Source: Thermoproteales archaeon
GTDB lineage: Archaea; Thermoproteota; Thermoprotei; Thermofilales; Thermofilaceae
DNA: 43,527 nucleotides
Direction of reading: 5' to 3'
NCBI GenBank assembly: GCA_021163245.1
Contig: JAGGXB010000094.1
Span: 1 to 43,527, forward strand
Shown here: piece by piece, positions 17,540 through 25,644 of the stretch
How positions within the stretch are numbered: position 1 is the stretch's first letter
How the letters are laid out: each line of letters starts with the position of its first letter
Position numbers and translations under genes: made by a program
Notes under the pieces: generated by a model
Seen by the model: the letters and a program-made list of their open reading frames with translations, nothing else
The model's database searches: none
Told to the model about the DNA's origin: nothing

Positions 17540-18418
17540 TTGAAAATTTTAGGAGGAAGCAATTCTTATTATATTGCTAAACAATTATCTGATTTACTTA
17601 ACATTAAATACATACCTGTAGAAACAAGAAAGTTTCCTGATGGTGAAATATATGTACGAATTGATGGGGAAGTTTCAAAGGAAGATATAATTGTGGTACA
17701 ATCATTAGCCAAACATCCCAATGATTCATTGGTGGAACTTATTTTTATATGTAGAACACTTAAAGAACTTAATGCCTCAAGAATATATGCCTTTATACCT
17801 TATTTCGCTTATGCAAGACAAGACACGCGTTTCAAACAAGGAGAAGCCGTAAGTTTAGATATTGTAGCTAATCTTCTCGAATGGTCTGGCATAGATGAAA
17901 TAATAACAATTGATTTTCATCTCCATCGAAGAAAACCTGAAGAAATTTTTAAGATTCCTATACATAATCTGTCAGCAATGAGAAAGCTAAGTGAATATAT
18001 ATTAAAAAATTATAGATTTTCAAATTTAATTCTCGTGGGTCCTGACGAAGAGTCTGAACAATGGGTCAAAACTTTCGCAAAATATTTTGATACCCCATAT
18101 ATTATTTTGGAAAAAACAAGACTCGGAGACGAAAATGTAATTATTAAAAGTGAAGAAGAATTACATGAAGCAAATGAAGCTATTGTTATAGATGACATAG
18201 TTAGTACTGGAGGTACATTACGTGAAACTGCTATTTTTCTTCGAAATAAAGGAATTAAAAAACTATATGCTGTAGTTACACATGCTTTACTGGCTCCAGC
18301 CTCAGAGTATAATTTATCTTATTATAATGAAATTATTTCCACTGATAGTATAGTTAATCCATATGCAAAAGTTAAAGTAGCCGAGATATTTACAGATTTT
18401 ATAAGAAGGAGACTATGA
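17540..18418 (+). CDS. prs: Ribose-phosphate pyrophosphokinase (PRPP synthetase)
   Basis: A 292-residue PRPP synthetase that makes PRPP from ribose 5-phosphate and ATP for nucleotide, histidine and NAD synthesis. Seen: the N-terminal ETRKFPDGEIYVR, the FIPYFAYARQDTRFKQGE segment, the DFHLHRR ribose-binding histidines, and the PRPP loop AIVIDDIVSTGGT. It is slightly shorter than bacterial enzymes, as in other archaea. The start codon is TTG at 17540, supported by GGTGG 6 nt upstream and by the conserved MKILGGSN-type first strand. Its TGA overlaps the ATG of the next gene, so it heads a three-gene operon. Confidence 0.93.
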   Translation: MKILGGSNSYYIAKQLSDLLNIKYIPVETRKFPDGEIYVRIDGEVSKEDIIVVQSLAKHPNDSLVELIFICRTLKELNASRIYAFIPYFAYARQDTRFKQGEAVSLDIVANLLEWSGIDEIITIDFHLHRRKPEEIFKIPIHNLSAMRKLSEYILKNYRFSNLILVGPDEESEQWVKTFAKYFDTPYIILEKTRLGDENVIIKSEEELHEANEAIVIDDIVSTGGTLRETAIFLRNKGIKKLYAVVTHALLAPASEYNLSYYNEIISTDSIVNPYAKVKVAEIFTDFIRRRL

Positions 18419-19398
18419 ACAAACTTAATTATTTAAAAGAAATAGAAGATATTTCTGATAAAATTAAAAAAGGAAAAATATTCAGTTCTACAGAAGTAGT
18501 AATAAATAGTATTAAGGCTGTCGAAAAGTTATTAATTAACTCTAGTTCTATAGAATTTTTAAAAGAAATATATCCAATTGCTATAAAAAAACTCATTAAT
18601 TCTAGACGGACTTCAGCTTTATTATTAAATAGTCTTAGACAGATAACTGAAACACTCGTTTATTCAATTAAGGAAGTAAAAGATTTAGAAGAAGTCAAAA
18701 TGATAATATCAGATAAAGTTAGAGAAATTGAAAAAAATATTAAGGAAACTAATAAGATTGTTGCACATATAGCATCAAACAGAATTCTTGATGGCGATAC
18801 TTTACTTGTATATTCTTATAGCACTGTACTTAAAGAAACAATTTTCTATGCTTTATCTGAAGGTAAGAATATCAAAATTTACATACCTGAATCTAGACCT
18901 GGGGGTGAAGGAATAGTTTTTGCTAAAGAGCTATCAAAGATTGCTGATGTAACTTTATTTGTCGACTCTGCTATAAGATATCTTATAAAGGATGTAGATA
19001 AAGTATTTACGAGTTCTGAGGCTATAGCTGCAAATGGAGCTCTGATTAACAAAGTAGGAACCTCATTACTCGCGCTTATTTCTCATGAAGCTAGAGTCAG
19101 ATTTTTTTCTTTAGCAGCCACAACAAAATTTTATCCAGAAACATTCCTTGGAGAACTGGTAGAGCTTAATCGAGTAAGCCTAAAAATAGAAGATGAGGGT
19201 AGGGATTTAGTAGGTAAGATAGACGCATACTCACCTCTATTTGACGTTACTCCACCAGAATATATTGATGCAATAATTACTGAGAAAGGACTTATTGCTC
19301 CACAGGCCGTAGTAATGATTATCCAAGAAATTTATGGATGGCCTCCTAAAATACCTTCTTTGGAGTTTGAATTTAAAAAATTAAAAGAGGTGATATAA
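18415..19398 (+). CDS. eIF2B-alpha/R15P-isomerase-like paralogue lacking catalytic residues
   Basis: A 327-residue member of the eIF2B-alpha/beta/delta and ribose-1,5-bisphosphate isomerase superfamily. The C-terminal Rossmann-like half is clear (IPESRPGGEG, EAIAANGALINKVGT, DVTPPEYIDAIITE). Aligned with its downstream neighbour, the catalytic Cys is Ser134 (LVYSYST) and the catalytic Asp is Glu202 (TSSEAIAANG). The N-terminal RGAGRIAR substrate-binding motif is also missing. It is therefore unlikely to be an active isomerase and may be a regulatory or translation-factor-like subunit, perhaps pairing with the active paralogue. It overlaps prs by 4 nt. GAGGTGAT at its own 3' end is the ribosome binding site of the next gene. 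Confidence 0.8.
   Translation: MNKLNYLKEIEDISDKIKKGKIFSSTEVVINSIKAVEKLLINSSSIEFLKEIYPIAIKKLINSRRTSALLLNSLRQITETLVYSIKEVKDLEEVKMIISDKVREIEKNIKETNKIVAHIASNRILDGDTLLVYSYSTVLKETIFYALSEGKNIKIYIPESRPGGEGIVFAKELSKIADVTLFVDSAIRYLIKDVDKVFTSSEAIAANGALINKVGTSLLALISHEARVRFFSLAATTKFYPETFLGELVELNRVSLKIEDEGRDLVGKIDAYSPLFDVTPPEYIDAIITEKGLIAPQAVVMIIQEIYGWPPKIPSLEFEFKKLKEVI
19246..19283 (+). repeat. 38-bp exact repeat, copy 1, in the eIF2B-like paralogue
   Basis: These 38 bases are identical to 20224-20261 in the neighbouring paralogue and encode VTPPEYIDAIIT in both. All third positions agree, while the genes around them differ widely. Confidence 0.9.
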
Positions 19399-20364
19399 AT
19401 TTCTATACCCCAAGAAGTTATAAAAATTGCTGAAGATATTAGAAAAATGAAAATTCGAGGAGCTGGTCGCATTGCTAGAGCTGTTGCACAGGGGTTACGA
19501 ATAGCAGCTTATAATTATAGGGGGGACAATGCAGAAGATTTTAGACAATATATTAATGGTATAGCTGAATACCTTCGTTCAACAAGACCTACAGCTGTTT
19601 CATTACCTAATGCTATCATCTTTATATTACATCGTTTAAGCATGGCGTTATCAGACAACGTTGATGAACTAAAAGAAGTTGTTATTAAAAGTGCAAATGA
19701 ATTCATAGAATATTCTAAGAAAGCCACAGATAATATAGGAGTAATAGGCGCTAAGAGAATAGAAGATGGAGATAATATTCTTACTCATTGCAACAGTAGT
19801 GCAGCACTCTCTGTTATCATACATGCATTTAAGGAAGGGAAAAAAATTAAGGTTTATAATACCGAAACACGACCAAAGTTTCAAGGATATATAACTGCTA
19901 GAAAATTATTAAAAGCGGGTATAAAAACTACATTGATAACAGATTCTGCAGTCAGAGCTTTTATGAAAAAGATAGATAAAATAATTGTAGGAGCAGACAC
20001 TGTTGCTGCCAACGGTGCAGTAGTTAATAAAATTGGTACATCTCAAATAGCTCTGGCAGCAAAAGAGGCAAATGTAGACTTTTATGTTGCAGCAGAAACA
20101 TATAAGTTTAGTCCAGCGACAGTTTTAGGCGAATATATAACGATAGAAGAAAGGTCACCCAAAGAAGTTATTAGAAATATTGAGGTACCATCCAATATTA
20201 TCATAAGAAATCCTGCTTTCGATGTTACTCCACCAGAATATATTGATGCAATAATTACTGAACTGGGTATAATACCTCCTCAAGCATCAATTCTAGTCTT
20301 AAAAGAACACTATGGATGGGCTATAAGAGATTATCTATTAAAAGAACTGTCTATAGACGAATGA
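19399..20364 (+). CDS. Ribose-1,5-bisphosphate isomerase, probable AUU start
   Basis: A 321-residue protein matching archaeal R15P isomerase, which converts ribose 1,5-bisphosphate to ribulose 1,5-bisphosphate in the AMP/pentose-bisphosphate pathway feeding type III RuBisCO. RGAGRIAR lies near the N-terminus. The catalytic Cys is in LTHCNSS and the Asp in VGADTVAANG, and NKIGT follows. The first ATG is at 19447, but the family-like sequence (PQEVIKIAEDIRKM) extends 16 codons upstream, and GAGGTGAT at 19387-19394 is ideally spaced only to ATT 19399. From there the catalytic residues fall at 131 and 200, close to those of the Thermococcus enzyme as I remember it. ATA 19405 is a second option. 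Confidence 0.82.
   Translation: MSIPQEVIKIAEDIRKMKIRGAGRIARAVAQGLRIAAYNYRGDNAEDFRQYINGIAEYLRSTRPTAVSLPNAIIFILHRLSMALSDNVDELKEVVIKSANEFIEYSKKATDNIGVIGAKRIEDGDNILTHCNSSAALSVIIHAFKEGKKIKVYNTETRPKFQGYITARKLLKAGIKTTLITDSAVRAFMKKIDKIIVGADTVAANGAVVNKIGTSQIALAAKEANVDFYVAAETYKFSPATVLGEYITIEERSPKEVIRNIEVPSNIIIRNPAFDVTPPEYIDAIITELGIIPPQASILVLKEHYGWAIRDYLLKELSIDE
20224..20261 (+). repeat. 38-bp exact repeat, copy 2, in the R15P isomerase
   Basis: Identical to 19246-19283, in the same reading frame and at the corresponding place in the protein. Identity stops abruptly at both ends. Confidence 0.9.
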
Positions 20365-20366
20365 AG

Positions 20367-20939
20367 TCATAATAGATACTTATCTAATTCACTTCCGAGT
20401 TTTTTGAACCAATCAACGTTCCCAGGAGTCCCATTCTTACCAGTCTTAATAATTTTGATAACCTTTAAGACTAGCTCCTTAACGCTTAGACCTGAAGTAT
20501 CTATTTCAAATACTTTTTCTTTACCAAATTTTTGTATAGCTTCTACAAGTAAAACATCTAATATTTCACTTTCAATATTATTTTTTATTTTATTTTCAGG
20601 ATAACCCCTTTCTGATAATCTTTTTTTAAGAATTCTTGGATCTAATCTGAGTACTATACATATCTTAACATTTTTTTCAGGTATAACATCTAGAAGATGA
20701 CCTTCAATTATAAAAAAATCTTTAGGATTTGAGACTAGCATCTCAAGCTTTTTTCTTGTAGCTTTTATATCGACAATATACGAATTAAACTCTTTGTCAT
20801 AACCAAGTATGAGATTATTATTTTTGACAAAATCTGCTATCTTGATAAGTTTAAAGCCTAGTTCTCTGCTAATTATTTCTGAAATAGTGGTTTTCCCTGT
20901 TCCCGGTGTTCCAGTAATAACTATAAGGTTTTGTGTCAT
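20367..20939 (-). CDS. AK6/Fap7-type adenylate kinase-like NTPase
   Basis: A 190-residue P-loop kinase with Walker A GTPGTGKTT (9-17), the NMP-binding helix region, FIIEGHLLDVIP, and the LID-like RLSERGYPENKIKNNIESE, which is the signature of the AK6/Fap7 (hCINAP) family rather than ordinary adenylate kinase. In this family EGHL replaces the usual lid chemistry. It acts as an ATPase/adenylate kinase needed for small-subunit rRNA maturation. It is convergent with the isomerase gene, with only 2 nt between stops. Confidence 0.88.
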   Translation of the reverse strand: MTQNLIVITGTPGTGKTTISEIISRELGFKLIKIADFVKNNNLILGYDKEFNSYIVDIKATRKKLEMLVSNPKDFFIIEGHLLDVIPEKNVKICIVLRLDPRILKKRLSERGYPENKIKNNIESEILDVLLVEAIQKFGKEKVFEIDTSGLSVKELVLKVIKIIKTGKNGTPGNVDWFKKLGSELDKYLL

Positions 20940-21016
20940 TCTTTTACCTTAGCTTACTAAGACTATTGTTATACTTTAATATACTAAATTATTATAAAAA
21001 TATTTGAAGTAAGAAT

Positions 21017-22144
21017 ATGAAAAAAACAGGCATTACTGATCTACCGTTACATGGAGGTCGCGCACCTAGATGGTTATTCACTAGAATGGTTGGGTTAGCA
21101 AAACCTATAGTTAAAATAATAATAGACGAATTTGGAATTAAAGAATTTTTGACCAGAATAAGTGACCCATTTTGGTTCCAAGCGTTAGGCAACGTATTAG
21201 GTTATGACTGGCATAGTAGTGGTTTAACAACCGTTTTAACAGCTGTTCTTAAAGAAGCCATAAATCCAGAAGAGTTAGACATAGCTGTGTGTGGAGGAAA
21301 GGGAAAAATTGCTTTACAGACACCTAGAGAAATAGAAAAAATATCTGAAAAACTAAATCTTAGTACTAGTGTCTTGAAAACCTTAAAACATGTAAGCTTT
21401 ATTACAGCTAAAGTTGACAATACTGCTATTCAAGATAATTATAACATATATCATCATGCAATAATTTTTACGAAAAATGGGGAATGGACTGTAGTACAGC
21501 AAGGTATAAATGAAAAAATTGGATATGCTAGAAGATATCACTGGTTAAGCTACAATATTCTAAGTTTTGTTGATTCACCACATAAAGCTATAGTTGGTGA
21601 GAAAAAGCACAATTATGTTCTAAATATGGTTGCACACGAAAGTGATGAAGCTAGAAAAATCTCAGTAGATTTAATCAAAGAAAATCCTAAGAAAGTTTAT
21701 GCACTAATTAAACAAGTTTCGAGTCATTCACATTCACTAGATCAATGGCTAGGGAAAAACACCGCATATATTAAAGAAACAAATAAGATTATGTATTTAT
21801 GGATGCCTAAAAAAATAAATTGGAAAGTCCTTAAAAAAGCATACGAATTCCAACCAAAAAACTATGAAGAACTCTTATCGATACATGGCATAGGCCCAGC
21901 AGTCATAAGAGGATTGGCATTAGTGTCTGAATTAATATATGGCGGTAAAGTAAGCTGGCGTGACCCTGTCAAGTACTCATTTGCATATGGTGGCAAAGAC
22001 GGAGTGCCTTATCCTGTTAATAAAAGAGCTATGGATAAATCCATCCAATTACTAGAAGAAAGCATAAGAATGGCTGAATTAGGTGAAAGAGATAGATTAG
22101 AAGCATTGAAAAGACTTAGAATTCTTGTACCTCGAGAAATATAG
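21017..22144 (+). CDS. DUF763 family protein
   Basis: A 375-residue protein with the hallmarks of DUF763: the opening TGITDLPLHGGRAPRWLF, then DIAVCGGKG, DNYNIYHHAIIF, WTVVQQGIN, and YHWLS before the middle. A helix-hairpin-helix-like motif lies near residue 290 (LLSIHGIGPAVIRGLALVSELIYG), followed by DPVKYSFAYGGKDGVPYPVNK. The family is spread over thermophilic archaea and some bacteria. Its function is unproven; the HhH and the conserved His/Asp residues suggest nucleic-acid binding or processing. It is divergent from AK6, with a 77-nt AT-rich spacer. Confidence 0.88.
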   Translation: MKKTGITDLPLHGGRAPRWLFTRMVGLAKPIVKIIIDEFGIKEFLTRISDPFWFQALGNVLGYDWHSSGLTTVLTAVLKEAINPEELDIAVCGGKGKIALQTPREIEKISEKLNLSTSVLKTLKHVSFITAKVDNTAIQDNYNIYHHAIIFTKNGEWTVVQQGINEKIGYARRYHWLSYNILSFVDSPHKAIVGEKKHNYVLNMVAHESDEARKISVDLIKENPKKVYALIKQVSSHSHSLDQWLGKNTAYIKETNKIMYLWMPKKINWKVLKKAYEFQPKNYEELLSIHGIGPAVIRGLALVSELIYGGKVSWRDPVKYSFAYGGKDGVPYPVNKRAMDKSIQLLEESIRMAELGERDRLEALKRLRILVPREI

Positions 22145-22190
22145 AATAAAATTTATAGAGATACTAATATTTTAAAACAAGGCGACCGAG

Positions 22191-22535
22191 ATGTCAGGTC
22201 TAAGTCTTGAAGAGCTAGAAAAGAAGAAAGCCGAATTAGAGAAAATTATTGAGAAATTAGAAAAGCAGGCCAATGTTATAGAGGAAAAATATGAAAAAGC
22301 TAAACGACTCGAAGATAAAGTATTTGAAAAAATGCGAATCTCACGTGACGAATCAGAGCGAGCAATGCTTGAAGTAAAATATATTCGGATTTCAGAGAAA
22401 AAGAAAGAAATAGAGAACAAACTTGAAGAAATAAAAAAGAAACTAATCGGAGCTAAAAGAGAACTTGAAGAAGTAAACAGAACAATAGACTATATAAGGC
22501 CTAAAGGTGGTAAATGGATAGAAGAGAAAGTTTAA
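22191..22535 (+). CDS. Coiled-coil protein of unknown function
   Basis: A 114-residue, highly charged, almost entirely helical protein. Heptad-spaced leucines, isoleucines and glutamate/lysine pairs run from about residue 5 to 100, ending in YIRPKGGKWIEEKV. It looks like a prefoldin- or hairpin-type coiled coil, but I see no family-specific motif. It follows DUF763 with a 46-nt gap on the same strand. Its 3' end overlaps the convergent permease gene by 4 nt. Confidence 0.6.
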   Translation: MSGLSLEELEKKKAELEKIIEKLEKQANVIEEKYEKAKRLEDKVFEKMRISRDESERAMLEVKYIRISEKKKEIENKLEEIKKKLIGAKRELEEVNRTIDYIRPKGGKWIEEKV

Positions 22536-25500
22536 AACAATCTCTCACGTTCTCTTTCCCAACTCCTCATTATATCTCTTATAAGGTCAGCTACATAATC
22601 CATATATCTTATCGAAGTCTTACCCATAGGCTCTGCTATAAGTTCAACTCTGTATTTGTCAGAACCAGCATCCTTTATTATTCTTAGTTCACATTCTATT
22701 GTTGCTATCTCAGATTCACTAGTCTTCGTTATATATTTAAAGGTTATACGTTTAATTTTGGTACCATCTGGCCGTACTTCCTCTTCAAAATCTTTAATAT
22801 TCTCTATCCTCTCTATTTCACCAATGCTATATTCTTCCAATTTATTGTCGAGAAAAGCATAAAATATTTCTGCTTCACTCTCACTTACAGAACCAGGAAT
22901 ACCAAAAGTTTTTTTAGCCGTAGTTATAAGATATTTATCTTCTCTTTTAATTGCTTCCTTTTGCTCAACCCTAATTTTTCGTTTTTCTGTAGGAGCATAC
23001 ATAAATGCAGCCTCCATAGCAGGTCTAAATGCTCCTAATATTGCGACAAATATAGCAACTAATATTGCTACAAAACTCCAATACCATTCGAGTTTTTCTC
23101 TAATTAATAAATTCTGAGCATAAGCCACTTTACCCAATACCCGAAATGTTGCTAATCCCGTTACGTAACCAAATCCTCCACTTAAAAGACCATAAATTAT
23201 TGCCTCAGCCATAAATACTAATGCTATATGAAGAGGGTTAAATCCAACAGTAGTAAATATAAATATCTCCTTCTTGCGTTCACGAACAATATCATACATT
23301 GTTATTAAAACGTTTATAGTTACAATGGCTAATGGAACGATAAAAGTTATATCTTTCTGAAATACACTCTCCATCTTTGCACCGTATCGAACTCTATTAC
23401 ATGTTCCTTCAAAACAATAGAGAACTAAATAGTCTCCACCCCTTCTGTCGATTAATTCATTTGCAATATTCATTGCTACTTCTTTAGATTGAGGCCTTGC
23501 AACAATGCTATAGACATGTAAAATTCCTGATCTTCCAGCTTCGCCTGAAAAAACCTCGAATAATAACTGTCTCCAATTAAATATTGCTATGTCACTGGAA
23601 TTCACGTAGACTATCTTATTATTAATAATACTGAATGGTTTTAGTAAATATCCATCAGGATCTTCAACTTTATCTAATTTTTCTTCATCAAAGAAACCTG
23701 CAACCTTCAGCGTTACTTTATATGCCTCAAAACCTGTTCCCTCAAAAGATACTAATATGTTGTCTCCTTCTCTTAATCCTAACTGTAAGAAAGCTTTCTT
23801 TGGTACAACTATGTATCCTGACTCTCCGAAATGCTCTTTTCTTCCAATGAAAAATGAATCTAGCTTTGTATATTGAGACTCGTTAGTCGAAAATCCAGCT
23901 ACATTATGAACAATATAATCCTTTCCATCATAAATCAGTCGAATACTCAATGATATACCCGGATCATTATATACTCTATAAGTGATATCCGATACATTAT
24001 AGCTTTCTAATATATCCTTATCTAATTCAAAGCTCAAAGGATATTGTGACCCATTAACAAGCCTCCTAACAAGAATTAAGTTATTTGAACTAGTAGCTAC
24101 ATTACTTTCATAAACTTTAGCATATACTTGTGAAAAAGAAGCCAAGACGGTGAAAGCCCATATTAAAGCAGCAATACTAAAAACAGTTATAAACGTTCTC
24201 AGTTTTCGAACTTTTGAATATCTCTTTGCCAATGAGAAAGATATAGATATTAAGCCTGGTACATCAATCTCTCCAGGAAGTTCTGGTTCCTTGATTACCT
24301 TGGGAATCACAAAAAGAAAACTAGCAAAGAAAACAAAGGATGAAGATATAGCTATAACAAATAAGACTCTATTTAATTTCCAAAGGATCGAGAAACCAGG
24401 ATATATGAGAATAAAAAGAATAATGAGAATAGAATAAAACCCTAAAAATGAATAAACTTTTTTCTTATCATTCTCAAAAATGTAATATGCAAGAACTGCA
24501 GCAAATACAGCTAGGAAAACTGGTAAAATTACCGCTCCTTCCATTGAAACAGCTCTAATAAAGGACAATCTTCGTGGAATTGCATCCCTTGTTATCACAT
24601 ACGCTTTTTCAAGATTAGCAATTATAGCCTTATAGCTTCCATTCTGAGTATATATATCTCTTGCTTCATCTACTAATCGTTGAGCTGTTCTAAGAGATTC
24701 TATTTCATCCGGCAGATAGAAACCCAAACTCTCATACTCCTGTAACAACTGACTTGCAAAATTTACATCTTGTTTAAGGATCGACAGTGCACTTTCAACA
24801 CCTATTTTTGTTAAATCTATAGCTTCTGATACTTCACCTGGTTCCAAGATAAGTGGGCTCTCAACACTGCCCTTAAAAATGGCATATGTTTCAATTGCAT
24901 TGCTTCGCTTATCATAAACCCTATAACTAACTTTTATTCGTAGTGGTATTTTAGCCGGAATATATGCACTTCTTCCACTAAGCTTAACTCCTAAAGCTTT
25001 TTCTATAAATATTCTATCAGCAGTTATTCCATAAGTATCTATTACCGAAACATTAGCAGTCTTTTCAACATCTTCAGCTTTAATAATATATTTTCCGCCT
25101 GGGATTTTTTTAGAAATTTTAATATTGTTTAGATCATATACTTCTATTAAGAATGATTCTTGCCAAATTCCACCTATAAATACTATATCGCCTTTGATGT
25201 AGAGTTCTGCTGAAGGATATAAAACAGCGTTTATTTTTATCTCATCAAATCCTCGGTAATATGTATGTAAATCTAATTTTTCTGGAACATAATCAATTTT
25301 TCCCTCTTCATTAAAATGAATTATATAAACATAATATGCTCCCTTTTTAATTTTTCCCTCAAAAACACCATTCTCATTAGTTCTACAAACTATAGGTTTC
25401 TCCGCTGGATTAAGCCAGTTATAGAAAATAATAGTTGTATTTTTTATAGGAACACCTTTTGTATCTACTATATGGATCATAACTCGAGATTCTGGTACTC

Positions 25501-25615
25501 CAAAAACATTATAATTCTGAGAATAAACTAACAATAAGATAATGTTTATAGCAATAAAGATTACACTTTTTCTTAACCTATTCTTCAATGGATACCCCCT
25601 GTGTTTGTATGACAA
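22532..25615 (-). CDS. FtsX/MacB-type permease with large ectodomains
   Basis: A 1027-residue membrane protein. Residues 15-35 are a signal or first helix. A beta-sandwich ectodomain resembling a carboxypeptidase-regulatory-like fold follows (VMIHIVDTKGVPIKNTTI...GVFEGKIKKGAYYVYI) and then a helical stretch. Several transmembrane helices lie at about 355-440 and one at about 475. A second ectodomain (about 495-770) resembles the MacB periplasmic core. The typical FtsX segment has three helices (about 775-880: VPLAIVTINVLITMYDIVRERKKEIFIFTTVGF). A cytoplasmic tail of about 140 residues ends it. Such permeases need an ABC ATPase, and none is adjacent. It may extrude lipids or peptides, or drive an extracellular process mechanically. 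Confidence 0.78.
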   Translation of the reverse strand: MSYKHRGYPLKNRLRKSVIFIAINIILLLVYSQNYNVFGVPESRVMIHIVDTKGVPIKNTTIIFYNWLNPAEKPIVCRTNENGVFEGKIKKGAYYVYIIHFNEEGKIDYVPEKLDLHTYYRGFDEIKINAVLYPSAELYIKGDIVFIGGIWQESFLIEVYDLNNIKISKKIPGGKYIIKAEDVEKTANVSVIDTYGITADRIFIEKALGVKLSGRSAYIPAKIPLRIKVSYRVYDKRSNAIETYAIFKGSVESPLILEPGEVSEAIDLTKIGVESALSILKQDVNFASQLLQEYESLGFYLPDEIESLRTAQRLVDEARDIYTQNGSYKAIIANLEKAYVITRDAIPRRLSFIRAVSMEGAVILPVFLAVFAAVLAYYIFENDKKKVYSFLGFYSILIILFILIYPGFSILWKLNRVLFVIAISSSFVFFASFLFVIPKVIKEPELPGEIDVPGLISISFSLAKRYSKVRKLRTFITVFSIAALIWAFTVLASFSQVYAKVYESNVATSSNNLILVRRLVNGSQYPLSFELDKDILESYNVSDITYRVYNDPGISLSIRLIYDGKDYIVHNVAGFSTNESQYTKLDSFFIGRKEHFGESGYIVVPKKAFLQLGLREGDNILVSFEGTGFEAYKVTLKVAGFFDEEKLDKVEDPDGYLLKPFSIINNKIVYVNSSDIAIFNWRQLLFEVFSGEAGRSGILHVYSIVARPQSKEVAMNIANELIDRRGGDYLVLYCFEGTCNRVRYGAKMESVFQKDITFIVPLAIVTINVLITMYDIVRERKKEIFIFTTVGFNPLHIALVFMAEAIIYGLLSGGFGYVTGLATFRVLGKVAYAQNLLIREKLEWYWSFVAILVAIFVAILGAFRPAMEAAFMYAPTEKRKIRVEQKEAIKREDKYLITTAKKTFGIPGSVSESEAEIFYAFLDNKLEEYSIGEIERIENIKDFEEEVRPDGTKIKRITFKYITKTSESEIATIECELRIIKDAGSDKYRVELIAEPMGKTSIRYMDYVADLIRDIMRSWERERERLF

Positions 25616-25644
25616 TACATAACTAAGTGTTATTTATAGGTTAG

